Source of the DNA: Roseovarius aestuarii
GTDB lineage: Bacteria; Pseudomonadota; Alphaproteobacteria; Rhodobacterales; Rhodobacteraceae
Assembly (NCBI GenBank): GCA_027214255.1
Contig: JAPWHL010000006.1
Span: forward strand, 62,001-126,000
DNA: 64,000 nt
Reading direction: 5' to 3'
The notes under the pieces were generated by a model, which ran no database searches, was not told where the DNA came from, and saw only the letters and a list, made by a program, of their open reading frames with translations. Below, piece by piece: positions 20,971-30,221 of this stretch (within the stretch, counting starts at the first letter, position 1; each line of letters opens with the position of its first letter). The position numbers were made by a program, and so were the translations under genes.

Positions 20971-22470
20971 TCAATCCATCGCTTTAAAGTTGAATTCGCC
21001 GCCTTCCTTGATGCCCGAAGGCCAGCGCGAGGTGACGGTTTTGGTCCGCGTATAGAACTTGAAGCTGTCCGGACCGTGCTGGTTCAGATCGCCAAACATG
21101 GATTTTTTCCAGCCGCCAAAGGTGTGATAGGCCAATGGCACAGGGATCGGGACGTTGATGCCGACCATGCCGATGTTGACGCGGTGCGCAAAATCACGTG
21201 CCGTATCGCCGTCACGCGTAAAGATCGCGGTGCCGTTGCCGTATTCGTGGTCCATCGCCAGTTTCAATGCGTCTTCGTAGGTCTTGGCACGCACGGTTGC
21301 CAAAACGGGGCCGAAAATCTCTTGCTTGTAGATTTCCATGTCAGGTGTGACATGGTCGAACAGGTGGGGACCAACAAAGAAACCGTTCTCATAGCCCTGA
21401 AGCGAGAAATCACGGTTGTCCACAACCAGTGTGGCACCTTCTTCGACGCCCTTGTCGATCAGGCTTAGGATGCGTTTCTTGGCTTCGGCGGTCACGACAG
21501 GGCCATAGTCCACATCATCGCCGTCTGTATAGGGCGCCACGCGCAGTTTCTCGATACGTGGCACCAGTGCCTCGACCAGACGGTCGGCGGTTTCGTCGCC
21601 CACGGGAACAGCCACGGAAATCGCCATGCAGCGTTCGCCAGCTGCGCCAAAGCCCGCACCGATCAGCGCGTCTGCGGCCTGATCCATGTCGGCGTCGGGC
21701 ATGACGATCATGTGGTTCTTGGCTCCGCCAAAGCACTGCGCGCGTTTGCCGTTCGCGGTTGCACGGGCATAGATATATTGCGCGATCGGAGTTGACCCTA
21801 CAAAGGATACGCCGCCGATTGTTTCGTTGTCCAACAAGGCATCCACGGCATCTTTGTCGCCGTTGACGACCTGAAAACACCCAGCAGGCAAACCAGCCTC
21901 GATAAACAGTTCGGCCAGCATCAAGGGCACCGAAGGGTCACGCTCGGACGGTTTCAAGACCACCGAGTTGCCACACACCAAGGCAGGGCCAACGTGCCAC
22001 AGGGGCATCATTGCAGGAAAATTGAAGGGCATGATGGCGGCAACGACGCCAACAGGTTGACGCATCGAAAAGATGTCGATGCCGGGGCCTGCGCCGTCGG
22101 TGTATTCGCCCTTCAGCATCTGGGGCGCGCCGATGCAATATTCGATCACTTCCAGACCACGTTGCAGATCGCCCTTGGCGTCCGGCAAGGTCTTGCCGTG
22201 TTCACGGCTAAGGGCTTCGGCCAGTTTGTCCATATCGCGGTTCATCAGGCCGACCATGGCCATCATCACTCGGGCGCGTCTTTGTGGGTTGGTGTTTCCC
22301 CAGGCAACCTGAGCCTTGGCGGCACTGGCGACGACATCATCAACCTCGTCCTTGGTGGCGATGGGCAATTTGGCCTGCACTTCGCCTGTGGCCGGGTTGA
22401 ATACATCGGAAAAACGTCCGGAGGTACCTTTGGTCATGGCACCGTCGATGAAATGGGTCAGTTCTTGCAT
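20971..22470 (-). CDS. mmsA: CoA-acylating methylmalonate-semialdehyde dehydrogenase
   Basis: MmsA oxidises methylmalonate semialdehyde or malonate semialdehyde with NAD and CoA to propionyl-CoA or acetyl-CoA, in valine, inositol, beta-alanine and C3-acid breakdown. The start at 22470 (MQELTHFIDGAM) with GGGAGA upstream gives 499 residues, the usual length. Aldehyde dehydrogenase motifs are FNFPAMMPLWHVGPALVCGN and catalytic Cys in GAAGERCMAISVA; the latter and KPSERDPS fit the CoA-dependent subgroup. A LysR-type gene diverges 102 bases away and likely regulates it. DMSP degraders use a close relative (DddC), so a link to the DMSP lyase at 26.3 kb is possible. Confidence 0.94.
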   Translation of the reverse strand: MQELTHFIDGAMTKGTSGRFSDVFNPATGEVQAKLPIATKDEVDDVVASAAKAQVAWGNTNPQRRARVMMAMVGLMNRDMDKLAEALSREHGKTLPDAKGDLQRGLEVIEYCIGAPQMLKGEYTDGAGPGIDIFSMRQPVGVVAAIMPFNFPAMMPLWHVGPALVCGNSVVLKPSERDPSVPLMLAELFIEAGLPAGCFQVVNGDKDAVDALLDNETIGGVSFVGSTPIAQYIYARATANGKRAQCFGGAKNHMIVMPDADMDQAADALIGAGFGAAGERCMAISVAVPVGDETADRLVEALVPRIEKLRVAPYTDGDDVDYGPVVTAEAKKRILSLIDKGVEEGATLVVDNRDFSLQGYENGFFVGPHLFDHVTPDMEIYKQEIFGPVLATVRAKTYEDALKLAMDHEYGNGTAIFTRDGDTARDFAHRVNIGMVGINVPIPVPLAYHTFGGWKKSMFGDLNQHGPDSFKFYTRTKTVTSRWPSGIKEGGEFNFKAMD

Positions 22471-22506
22471 GCGTTGTCTCCCTAAATGGTTGGTCGCACC
22501 ATACTC

Positions 22507-22524
22507 TTGCAATTTTGATCGCAA
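22507..22524. promoter_or_regulatory. Candidate LysR operator in the mmsA/lysR divergent region
   Basis: TTGC (22507-22510), ten bases, GCAA (22521-22524) is an inverted repeat of the size LysR regulators bind. It lies centrally in the 102-base divergent gap. Further TGCAAAAATGCAA direct repeats occur at 22549-22561. Confidence 0.4.
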
Positions 22525-22572
22525 CAGGGGCAATGTTTCAAAGAGGTTTTGCAAAAATGCAAAGGGGGGCAG

Positions 22573-23469
22573 ATGGAACCGCAGTGGGATGATCTAAAGG
22601 TATTTTTGGCCGTGGCCCGAAATGAAAGCCTGTCAGCCGCCGGGCGGGTTCTCAAGGTTGATCCGGCGACTGTGGGGCGGCGCATCGCGCGTCTGGAAGA
22701 GGCCCTGAACGCGCCGTTGTTTGTCAAATCCCCGCAAGGCTATGCCCTGAGCAACGAGGGAGCGCGTCTGTTGCAGAATGCCGAGCGCGCCGAGCAAGAG
22801 ATGAACACCGCATTTCAGGACCTGTCGGGGCAGGGGCAACAACTGAGCGGGCAGATCCGTCTGGGCGCACCTGATGGATCTGCTAACTTCCTTCTGCCAC
22901 AGGTCTGTGCAGAGATTGTTGAACGCAACCCAGACTTGGAAGTTCAGATCGTCGCACTGCCTCGTGTCATAAACCTGTCTCGGCGCGAAGCGGATATGGC
23001 CGTCGCCGTCAGTGCACCCACCGCGGGGCGGTTGAGCGTGCAGAAGATCACTGATTACAAACTGCATCTGGTGGCATCCACCAATTACCTCCGCAACGCG
23101 GCCCCGATCCATTCTCGCGACGATCTGCGCCATCACCGGATTGTCGGCTATATTCAGGACATGATTTTCGATAAAGAGCTGGATTATCTGGCCGAAGCAG
23201 GGCTGGAGCGGGTGGATTTGTCGTCAAATTCGGTTGCGGTTCAGTTCAACTGGATACGACAGGGGGCTGGGATTGGAATCATGCATGACTTTTCGATGCG
23301 TTTTGCGCGTGGATTGGTCAAAGTTCTGGAGAATGACATCAGCCTGACCCGCAGTTTCTATTTGATCCGCCATGCCGACGACCGCCGGATAGTACGTCTC
23401 AACCGGTTTGCCGAAGAGCTGACCAACGGCATGCGCCGCGAAATCGCGCGTTTGGAAGGGTTGGTGTAG
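22573..23469 (+). CDS. LysR family transcriptional regulator
   Basis: A 298-residue LysR regulator. The N-terminal winged helix-turn-helix spans about residues 3-62: WDDLKVFLAVARNESLSAAG, VDPATVGRRIARLEEALNAP, FVKSPQGYALSNEG. A periplasmic-binding-protein-like effector domain begins near residue 90 (SGQIRLGAPDGSANFLLP). ATG at 22573 directly follows AGGGGGGC; a start 24 bases upstream would include it. It diverges from mmsA and presumably senses a metabolite of that pathway. The effector is unknown. Confidence 0.93.
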   Translation: MEPQWDDLKVFLAVARNESLSAAGRVLKVDPATVGRRIARLEEALNAPLFVKSPQGYALSNEGARLLQNAERAEQEMNTAFQDLSGQGQQLSGQIRLGAPDGSANFLLPQVCAEIVERNPDLEVQIVALPRVINLSRREADMAVAVSAPTAGRLSVQKITDYKLHLVASTNYLRNAAPIHSRDDLRHHRIVGYIQDMIFDKELDYLAEAGLERVDLSSNSVAVQFNWIRQGAGIGIMHDFSMRFARGLVKVLENDISLTRSFYLIRHADDRRIVRLNRFAEELTNGMRREIARLEGLV

Positions 23470-23662
23470 GTCCACGTCCGGGGGCATGCGATCCACGGGC
23501 TTGTGCCGACGTGCCACGCAGGTGCGATTGGTGCTGTGTGACGCCTGTTTGGTGGGCGCGGGGCATAAAACGGCATTCATCCGCTCCAAGCCCAGCCACT
23601 TGACAGGTTGCCCCGTATCGCGGACCCTGAATTAACATAGAAGGAATAGGGGGGGATACGCG

Positions 23663-24097
23663 ATGCTGGTGCAACAAATCCTAAAGGCTAGGGGCAATAA
23701 CCCGGTGATTACCGTCAAACCCGGCACGTTGGTCGCAGATGCTGTAAGTACCCTTGCAGAACGGCGCATCGGTGTACTGGTCGTCTCCCCGGACGCGGAG
23801 CGTGCCGTCGGAATTCTGTCCGAACGTGATATCGTGCGTTCACTTGCGCTGCGCGGTGCCGGATGTTTGACGGAAGCAGTGGATCAAATGATGACCCGTA
23901 ACCCTGTCTGTGCATCGCCGGGCGACAGTTCGGATGCTGTCCTGAAAAGAATGACCGAAGGCCGGTTTCGGCACATGCCCGTCACCGAGGACGGTAAAAT
24001 GATCGGAATCGTCACCATTGGCGACGTTGTGCACGCTCGGCTTAGTGAACTGTCGATGGAAAAGGATGCGCTGCAAGGGATGATCATGGGGCATTGA
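23663..24097 (+). CDS. CBS-domain protein
   Basis: A 144-residue protein made of two CBS motifs: one at about residues 10-65 (TLVADAVSTLAERRIGVLVV, then VGILSERDIVRSLA) and one at about 76-132 (MMTRNPVCASPGD, GRFRHMPVTEDGKMIGIVTIGDVV). Such stand-alone CBS pairs bind adenine nucleotides and act as energy sensors for partner proteins. A purine-rich AGGGGGG sequence precedes the ATG. It stands alone between the LysR gene and coaD, so no partner can be named. Confidence 0.9.
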   Translation: MLVQQILKARGNNPVITVKPGTLVADAVSTLAERRIGVLVVSPDAERAVGILSERDIVRSLALRGAGCLTEAVDQMMTRNPVCASPGDSSDAVLKRMTEGRFRHMPVTEDGKMIGIVTIGDVVHARLSELSMEKDALQGMIMGH

Positions 24098-24245
24098 TCC
24101 GATTGGTTGACCACTTATAGGACCGCACGCACGTAATGGGCCGCGTGTTGCCTAGTGTGCCGCACGATTCTTGGCGAGCGATGTAGGCTTGCAATTCATG
24201 GAGTAGTCGTGCTGATTGAGACCCTAATTTACGACGGAGGGCGCC

Positions 24246-24737
24246 ATGCGCATCGGCCTGTACCCTGGTACATTTGATCCCATAACTTTGGGGCATAGCG
24301 ACATTGTTCGCCGCGCTTGTGCGCTGGTGGATCGATTGGTGATTGGCGTTGCAATCAACCGCGACAAGGGGCCGTTGTTCTCGCTGGAAGACCGCGTGGC
24401 GATGATCGAACATGAATGTAAATCGCTAAGCGCGCAAACGGGGACCGAGATCATCGTGCATCCGTTCGAGAATTTGTTGATCGATTGCGCACGCGATGTC
24501 GGGGCGCAGTTGATCATCCGTGGTCTGCGTGCCGTGGCAGACTTTGAGTATGAATATCAGATGGTTGGAATGAACCGAGTTCTGGATGACAGCGTCGAGA
24601 CGGTATTTCTGATGGCCGAAGCGCGCCATCAGGCGATCGCCAGCAAGTTGGTCAAGGAAATTGCTCGTCTGGGGGGGGATGTGAGCAAATTCGTCGCGCC
24701 AGCGGTCAACGACGCCCTGCGTGCTAAACTGGATTGA
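24246..24737 (+). CDS. coaD: Phosphopantetheine adenylyltransferase CoaD
   Basis: Penultimate step of CoA synthesis: ATP plus 4'-phosphopantetheine gives dephospho-CoA. The 163-residue enzyme carries the nucleotidyltransferase motif in YPGTFDPITLGHSDIV, the RGLRAVADFEYE substrate segment (about 91-102), and the SKLVKEIA stretch matching the ISSTxVR-type ATP-binding site. GGAGGG precedes the ATG at 24246. Neighbours are unrelated, and no T-rich terminator is obvious after it, though a GGGCGC/GCGCCC hairpin occurs at 24746-24765. Confidence 0.97.
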   Translation: MRIGLYPGTFDPITLGHSDIVRRACALVDRLVIGVAINRDKGPLFSLEDRVAMIEHECKSLSAQTGTEIIVHPFENLLIDCARDVGAQLIIRGLRAVADFEYEYQMVGMNRVLDDSVETVFLMAEARHQAIASKLVKEIARLGGDVSKFVAPAVNDALRAKLD

Positions 24738-24835
24738 ACGGAGCAGGGCGCCGGGCCTTGCGCCCAGTGCCCGTATGTATGGCGAGGGGCGGCGTTTCGA
24801 TTAAATTCGCCGCCTTAGACATGTCGCAAGGCGCT

Positions 24836-24979
24836 TTAGCGCCAGAATGCCAGCCACTCGATCAGTTCGTTCATTTTGTGGCCTAGGAAAAGTGTCGCCT
24901 GCCAATCCTGAAAAAACCAATCTAACCCAAGGGCGATCGCGATTATCAAGGCCAGCCAAACGGCGATTGAATTGGTCAT
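24836..24979 (-). CDS. 47-residue membrane protein downstream of gap
   Basis: A short frame reading MTNSIAVWLALIIAIALGLD followed by WFFQDWQATLFLG and ending IEWLAFWR. It has one clear membrane helix (about 5-20) and an aromatic-rich amphipathic end. I recall similar short proteins in Rhodobacterales next to gap, which favours a real gene. GGAAAAGAG precedes the ATG. It follows gap on the same strand, 97 bases away and behind the gap terminator hairpin, so it may have its own promoter or depend on read-through. Function is unknown. Confidence 0.72.
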   Translation of the reverse strand: MTNSIAVWLALIIAIALGLDWFFQDWQATLFLGHKMNELIEWLAFWR

Positions 24980-25017
24980 AAGGCGCTCTTTTCCTTGCCA
25001 CCGGGACAACATGCAAA

Positions 25018-25046
25018 CGGCCCCGCCGGTATGCCCGACGAGGCCG
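25018..25046 (-). terminator. Terminator of gap
   Basis: A 12-base stem (25018-25029 with 25035-25046, two G-T pairs) closes a five-base loop and is followed on the minus strand by TTTGCATG. It lies 30 bases after the gap stop. Confidence 0.7.
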
Positions 25047-25076
25047 CATTTCGCAAGAACCAGTGCAAGCCGTGGT

Positions 25077-26078
25077 TTAGCCCAGCTTGCCCATCAATGC
25101 GGCCAGATCGGCCATGCGCACCGAAAAACCCCACTCGTTGTCATACCATGCCAGCACACGCACCAACGTGCCGCCAATCACCTTGGTCTGGGCGGGTGCA
25201 AAGATGCTGCTTTCCTCGGTATGGCTGAAATCAATGCTGACCTTGGGCTCGGCATCATACGCCAGAATGCCTTTCATCGGGCCGGCTGCGGCCTCGGCCA
25301 CCAATGCGTTTACCTCGGCTTCGGTCACGGCTTTGCTGGCGACAAAGGTCAGGTCAACAGCCGAAACATTGGGCGTGGGCACACGAATGGCGGATCCGTC
25401 CAGCTTGCCTTTCAAGGCAGGCAGCACCTCACCCAAGGCTTTGGCCGCACCGGTAGAGGTGGGGATCATGCTCATCGCGGCGGCGCGGGCGCGATACAGG
25501 TCTTTGTGTCGCCGGTCCAGCGTGGGCTGATCGCCGGTATAGGCGTGGATCGTGGTCATGATGCCGCTCTCGATGCCGATGCCCTCGTGCAGCACCTTTG
25601 CCAGCGGCGCCAGACAGTTCGTGGTGCACGACCCGTTGGAAATCATCCGCTCACCGGCTTGTAACTCGGTGTGGTTGACACCCATAACGACTGTGCGATC
25701 CACGTTCTTGCCGGGGGCGGACAGCAAAACCTTGCCCGCGCCGCGCTCTAGGTGTTTTTTCGCCTTTTCCCCGTCGTTGAAATTGCCGGTGCATTCCAGA
25801 ACAACGTCAACTCCGGACCAGTCCAACTCGTCCATATTATAGGTCGAAAACATCTGCATCGGGCCTTTGCCCAGATCCATTGTGCCATCGCCCAGAGTGA
25901 TTTCATTTGCGAAACGGCCATGCACGCTGTCATACTTGATCAGGTGTGCCGCTGTTTCCAAAGGGCCGGTGGCGTTCACCTTTACGACCTCGATATCGCT
26001 GCGAGTGCTTTGGGCAATATGGGCCAGGGTGCAACGGCCAATACGGCCGAACCCGTTAATGCCGACTTTGATGGTCAT
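25077..26078 (-). CDS. gap: Type I glyceraldehyde-3-phosphate dehydrogenase
   Basis: NAD-dependent GAPDH of glycolysis and gluconeogenesis. The 333-residue protein has the Rossmann motif INGFGRIGR (8-16), the catalytic cysteine in SNGSCTTNCLAP near residue 150, and the C-terminal WYDNEWGFSVRM. AGGAGA precedes the ATG. It diverges from the DMSP lyase gene and sits one gene away from tkt, so carbon-cycle genes cluster here. A hairpin terminator and a 47-residue membrane ORF follow on the same strand. Confidence 0.97.
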   Translation of the reverse strand: MTIKVGINGFGRIGRCTLAHIAQSTRSDIEVVKVNATGPLETAAHLIKYDSVHGRFANEITLGDGTMDLGKGPMQMFSTYNMDELDWSGVDVVLECTGNFNDGEKAKKHLERGAGKVLLSAPGKNVDRTVVMGVNHTELQAGERMISNGSCTTNCLAPLAKVLHEGIGIESGIMTTIHAYTGDQPTLDRRHKDLYRARAAAMSMIPTSTGAAKALGEVLPALKGKLDGSAIRVPTPNVSAVDLTFVASKAVTEAEVNALVAEAAAGPMKGILAYDAEPKVSIDFSHTEESSIFAPAQTKVIGGTLVRVLAWYDNEWGFSVRMADLAALMGKLG

Positions 26079-26257
26079 GGGGCGTCTCCTTGTCGTGCGG
26101 GGCGTGAAGGTTGCCCCCGCTATAATGCGAGGGCTCTGGGGCGAAAAGGGGGAAAGCGGCGCATGCGCGCGTGGTGGCGGTAACAGTTGCAGCTATGTTA
26201 AGATGCGGGCTAACGTTGCGGACACTTCCGCAAAAACCTCAGCGATGAGAGGCAGAA

Positions 26258-26845
26258 ATGAATCAGGATGATATTGCAACCAAGGCGCGCGCCTTCGTGC
26301 AGGCAACAGCGGCTGCCTACGGCGGACATGTCCAAGACACAGCGTCGCGCCAATCAATCACACGTGTATTCGACGCGCTGGACGGGTCAGAGACTATTCA
26401 GCCGCAGCCTCCGGTCAGATACGATGTCTGCAAATGGGTGAATGACGTCACCGTGCCAGAGGGACTGCTTGGCGATGTGCTGGACAGTTTTCGCGCGTTA
26501 GAGCCTCACCTCTTATGGTCTCGCCGTACCGGGAGCCGCGCTAATGCCGGGCCCGGTTTTGAGGACGGGCACGCTAACGCCATGGTCGTTGGTAAAAACG
26601 CCCTGATCCGTCATGATCGCGTGTCGCTGGGCGTATCTTTACTGGCCCCCAATATTCGCTACCCCGATCACAATCACCCGCCCGAAGAAACCTATCTGGT
26701 CCTGACTGAAGGCGATTTTTTCCACGGTGACAGCGATTGGTTTACACCCGGTGTGGGGGGCTCGTTTCACAACACGCCCATGATCCAACATGCAATGCGG
26801 TCCGGCGACACGCCATTGTTTGCAATCTGGGCGCTTTGGTATTGA
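26258..26845 (+). CDS. dddQ: DMSP lyase, DddQ-type cupin
   Basis: Predicted to cleave dimethylsulfoniopropionate to dimethyl sulfide and acrylate. The 195-residue protein has an N-terminal helical part and a C-terminal single cupin with Tyr135, His138, His140, Glu144, Tyr146 and His178. These map at a constant offset of 15 onto the residues I recall as essential in the structurally studied DddQ (Tyr120, His123, His125, Glu129, Tyr131, His163), including the metal ligands and catalytic tyrosine. GAGAGG precedes the ATG. It diverges from gap, converges on tkt, and is followed by a double hairpin. Another DMSP lyase family cupin is the main alternative. Confidence 0.78.
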   Translation: MNQDDIATKARAFVQATAAAYGGHVQDTASRQSITRVFDALDGSETIQPQPPVRYDVCKWVNDVTVPEGLLGDVLDSFRALEPHLLWSRRTGSRANAGPGFEDGHANAMVVGKNALIRHDRVSLGVSLLAPNIRYPDHNHPPEETYLVLTEGDFFHGDSDWFTPGVGGSFHNTPMIQHAMRSGDTPLFAIWALWY

Positions 26846-26901
26846 CGGTGATAACTGGCATGAGGCCCTGTATCTTCTGGCCCGAAATATCCCGGGGGAG
26901 G

Positions 26902-26944
26902 CGGTGACACCCGCAAGGGTGTCACCGTCGGGGGCAGCGCCCCC
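26902..26944 (+). terminator. Double hairpin between dddQ and tkt
   Basis: Two stems in tandem. The first is an 11-bp perfect stem with a GCAA tetraloop (26902-26912/26917-26927). The second is GGGGGC-AGC-GCCCCC (26930-26944), followed by TTCTTT. The second fits a factor-independent terminator for the rightward lyase gene. Confidence 0.75.
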
Positions 26945-26991
26945 TTCTTTACCTGGCGTATCGCATCAACGCAGGTACGCAAACGCGCACC

Positions 26992-29007
26992 TTACAGAAG
27001 CGCGCGCACCTTGTCGGCCACCGCTTCGGCGGTGATGCCAAAGGTTTCGAACAATGTTTCGGCTGGGGCCGAGGCACCGAACCGGTCCATCCCGACGAAA
27101 TCCGCCTTGGCTTCGCGGCCCCGTTCCCCCAGCAACCAACGGTCCCAGCCCTGACGCACAGCGGCCTCGACACCGACACGCACCGGGCCTGCGGGCAGCA
27201 CACGTTTGCGGTACTTTTCGTCCTGCTCGGCAAACAACTCCATACACGGCATCGACACGACGCGTGTTCCGATGCCTTCGGCTTGCAATAGATCACGCGC
27301 CTTCATCGCGATTTCAACCTCCGAGCCGGTCGCAATCAGGATCGCCTGACGCTTGCCCGTTGCATCGGCAAGAACATACGCGCCTTGGGCCGAGATGTTC
27401 TTGGTCTTGTGCTCGCGGCGCAGGGTCGGCAGCCCCTGACGGGTCAGTGACAGAACCGATGGCGTGCCTTTGGACGTCAGGGCCAGTTCCCATGCCTCGG
27501 CAGTTTCAACCGTATCGCAGGGGCGGAAGACATACGTGTTTGGCGTTGCACGTGAAATTGCCAGATGCTCGACCGGTTGGTGGGTCGGTCCATCTTCGCC
27601 CAGACCGATGCTGTCATGGGTCATGACAAAGACGGTCGGCACCTGCATCAGCGCGGCGAGGCGCATCGCGGGGCGGGCATAGTCGGTGAAACACATGAAT
27701 GTGCCGCCGTAAGGGCGGATGCCGCCATGCAATACCATACCATTCATCGCGGCGGCCATGCCATGTTCGCGAATGCCCCAATAGACATACCGCCCTTTGC
27801 GGTTGTCGATATCAAACACGCCCAGATCGCCGGTCTTGGTATTGTTCGAGCCGGTCAGATCTGCCGAGCCACCAACGGTTTCCGGCAGGATCGGATTGAC
27901 CACTTCCAGCACCATTTCACTGGATTTTCGGGTGGCAACCTTGGGGCCTTCTTCGCTGATTTGTTTTTTCAACGCGCGAATGCGGGAGGACAGGGATTTG
28001 GGCACGTCGCGGGCAAAGATGCGGGCGAATTCTTCCTGGCGGCGCGGCGATGCGTCGGCCAGCCGCGCTTCCCAAGCGGCGCGATCTGTGGCACCGCGCT
28101 GGCCGATGGTTTCCCACTGGGCCTTGATGTCGGCGGGGACTTCGAAGGGGCCAGTGGTCCAACCATAGCGGGCCTTGGCTTCGGCCATCTGGGCCTCGTC
28201 CGTCAATGCACCGTGACCCTTGGAGGTGTCCTGTGCCGCGTGGCCCAATGCAATATGCGTCTTGCAGGCGATCATTGAAGGCTTCTTGCTGGCCTTGGCC
28301 TTGGTGATGGCCGCATCGATTTCTTCGGGGTTGTGACCGTCGATCTCGATGACCTGCCATTTGGCGGCGCGGAATCGTTTGACTTGATTGGTACGGTCCG
28401 ACAGCGAAACCTTGCCGTCGATGGTGATGTCGTTGTTATCCCAGAACGCGATCAGCTTGCCCAGCTGGTGGCGGCCGGCAAGGGTGATCGCCTCTTGGCT
28501 GATACCTTCCATCAGGCAGCCGTCGCCAGCGATAACATATGTGTAGTGATCTACCAGTTTACGCCCATAACGTGCGCGCAGGATCTCTTCGGCCATGGCA
28601 AAGCCGACGGCGTTGGAAATGCCCTGACCCAGAGGGCCGGTGGTGGTTTCAATCGCATCGGCCAGAAAATTTTCGGGGTGACCCGCGGTCCGTGCGCCGG
28701 GTTGGCGGAAATTCTTGATCTCGCTAAGCGGGAATTGCGCGTCGCCAACCAGATGCAGCAGCGAATAAAGCAGCATCGATCCGTGCCCGGCACTTAGGAT
28801 GAAACGGTCCCGGTCGGGCCATGTCGGCGCGGAGGCGTCGAATTTCAGGTGCTTTTCAAAAAGCACCGTGGCCACATCGGCCATGCCCATGGGCATGCCG
28901 GAGTGTCCGGAGTTGGCGGCATGTACGGCGTCCAGCGTCAGCGCGCGGATGGCGGCGGCCTTGAACCAGTGATCGGGATGGGCAGTGCGCAGCGTGTCGA
29001 TATCCAC
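26992..29007 (-). CDS. tkt: Transketolase
   Basis: Thiamine-diphosphate enzyme of the pentose phosphate pathway moving two-carbon units between sugar phosphates. The 671-residue protein shows the TPP motif [13 protein letters not shown] to [30 protein letters not shown], the central [13 protein letters not shown], and [20 protein letters not shown]. The start is GTG at 29007 ([20 protein letters not shown]), with AAGGA upstream. It converges with dddQ and diverges from the coiled-coil/zapA pair. Together with gap it forms a small carbon-cycle group. Confidence 0.97.
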   Translation of the reverse strand: MDIDTLRTAHPDHWFKAAAIRALTLDAVHAANSGHSGMPMGMADVATVLFEKHLKFDASAPTWPDRDRFILSAGHGSMLLYSLLHLVGDAQFPLSEIKNFRQPGARTAGHPENFLADAIETTTGPLGQGISNAVGFAMAEEILRARYGRKLVDHYTYVIAGDGCLMEGISQEAITLAGRHQLGKLIAFWDNNDITIDGKVSLSDRTNQVKRFRAAKWQVIEIDGHNPEEIDAAITKAKASKKPSMIACKTHIALGHAAQDTSKGHGALTDEAQMAEAKARYGWTTGPFEVPADIKAQWETIGQRGATDRAAWEARLADASPRRQEEFARIFARDVPKSLSSRIRALKKQISEEGPKVATRKSSEMVLEVVNPILPETVGGSADLTGSNNTKTGDLGVFDIDNRKGRYVYWGIREHGMAAAMNGMVLHGGIRPYGGTFMCFTDYARPAMRLAALMQVPTVFVMTHDSIGLGEDGPTHQPVEHLAISRATPNTYVFRPCDTVETAEAWELALTSKGTPSVLSLTRQGLPTLRREHKTKNISAQGAYVLADATGKRQAILIATGSEVEIAMKARDLLQAEGIGTRVVSMPCMELFAEQDEKYRKRVLPAGPVRVGVEAAVRQGWDRWLLGERGREAKADFVGMDRFGASAPAETLFETFGITAEAVADKVRALL

Positions 29008-29210
29008 GGGGTCAGCTTCCTTGGCTATGCTATGATCTGCGTGCTGAATAACAGTCCGGGGCCAAAGATCAAGTCAGGCGATCCATACAGGCCCTAACCT
29101 ATTCAACCCGGGGGGAGTATTTTCCTGTGGCATTGGTTAGACTCACCCCTAATCAGGCCGGGCAGCGATTCGCGCGCACCGGTCGCGACCCAAAAAGAGG
29201 ACATGCGCGG

Positions 29211-29747
29211 ATGAGTGATATCAACGCAATGCAGGGCCGGATCATGGCTGCGTTAGAGCGGATTGGCCAAGGGCTTGACGGGTTGGGGCCACAAGCCTCC
29301 CCCGATGAAACAGGTGAGCTGAAGGTGCTGCGTCAGCAACTGGATGATGAGCAATTGGCCAACGCCCAATTGGAAGAGCGTGTCAAATCCCTTAGCAAGC
29401 GCGTCAAGGAGGCCGAAGAGGCCGCCGAAACCGCCCGCGCCGCAGAAACCACGCGTCAGGATGCACTGCGTAAGCTGGACCGTGAATTGCAATCCATGCG
29501 ACGCGCCAATCAGCAGCTGCGCGATAACAATGCCGCTTTGCGTCAAGCGGGCGAGTCAGGCTCAGTGGAAGCGCATCTGATCAACAAGGCAATGTTGGCC
29601 GAACTGGAAGGGTTGCGCGCTGCGCAGGCCACGGACCGGGCTGAAATGGATGTTATCTTGGCAGAACTGGGCCAGATTGCGGGTGGACAGGCCAACGGCC
29701 ATGATAGGTCTGACGCAAATGATGTGGATCAGAAGGGGGATATCTGA
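29211..29747 (+). CDS. Coiled-coil protein upstream of zapA
   Basis: A 178-residue cytoplasmic protein with a short N-terminal helix (MSDINAMQGRIMAALERIGQ) and a long coiled coil at about residues 36-135, rich in Glu, Arg, Ala and Gln. No enzyme motif is seen. AAGAGGA precedes the ATG at 29211; a longer frame would extend far upstream without a site. The stop overlaps the zapA start by one base (TGATG), so translation is coupled. A partner role with ZapA in Z-ring assembly is a reasonable inference, but the family is not known to me. Confidence 0.82.
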   Translation: MSDINAMQGRIMAALERIGQGLDGLGPQASPDETGELKVLRQQLDDEQLANAQLEERVKSLSKRVKEAEEAAETARAAETTRQDALRKLDRELQSMRRANQQLRDNNAALRQAGESGSVEAHLINKAMLAELEGLRAAQATDRAEMDVILAELGQIAGGQANGHDRSDANDVDQKGDI

Positions 29748-30142
29748 TGCCAGAGGTTGATATCGAAATTGGCGGGCGCACCTTCGAAGTTTCGTGTCAG
29801 AAGGGTGAAGAGCACTATCTGCACTCGGCAGCCAAAATGCTGGACGACGAAGCGGCGGTTCTGGCTGCACAGATCGGACGTATCCCCGAAGCACGTATGT
29901 TGTTGATGGCAGGATTGATGCTGGCTGATAAAACGGCTGGCCTTCAGGACAAGCTACGCGAAATCGAAGATAAACTGGCCGAGCGTGATGCCGAGCTTGC
30001 GCAGTTGCGCGACGCGCCGCCCCCCGCACCCGAACGGGTCGAGGTGCCAGTGGTGCCCGCATCCGTAACGGATACGATGGCTGAAATCGCTGCCCGCGCC
30101 GAGGCGCTGGCCGACGAGTTGGATGCCAAGAAAGCGGGCTAG
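29747..30142 (+). CDS. zapA: Cell division protein ZapA
   Basis: ZapA binds FtsZ and promotes bundling of the Z-ring. The 131-residue protein opens with VDIEIGGRTFEVSCQKGEE and continues HSAAKMLDDEA, both typical of the ZapA globular head, followed by a helical coiled-coil stretch (about 57-90). The tail (about 90-131) is longer and more Pro/Val-rich than in short ZapA proteins. It overlaps the coiled-coil gene by one base. A bidirectional hairpin follows. In many proteobacteria 6S RNA lies downstream, but the gap here is too short for a clear one. Confidence 0.9.
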   Translation: MPEVDIEIGGRTFEVSCQKGEEHYLHSAAKMLDDEAAVLAAQIGRIPEARMLLMAGLMLADKTAGLQDKLREIEDKLAERDAELAQLRDAPPPAPERVEVPVVPASVTDTMAEIAARAEALADELDAKKAG

Positions 30143-30221
30143 GATAAATCCGCTCGGCTTGGGCTGTGGTGTCTGTCAACAGGGTCCACAGGCCACAAAC
30201 AAATTCGGGCGAGACAAGAAT

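Noticed and set aside
30143-30221. Possible 6S RNA downstream of zapA
   Set aside because: Only about 80 bases lie before the terminator, too short for 6S RNA, and the long irregular hairpin with a central bubble could not be drawn.
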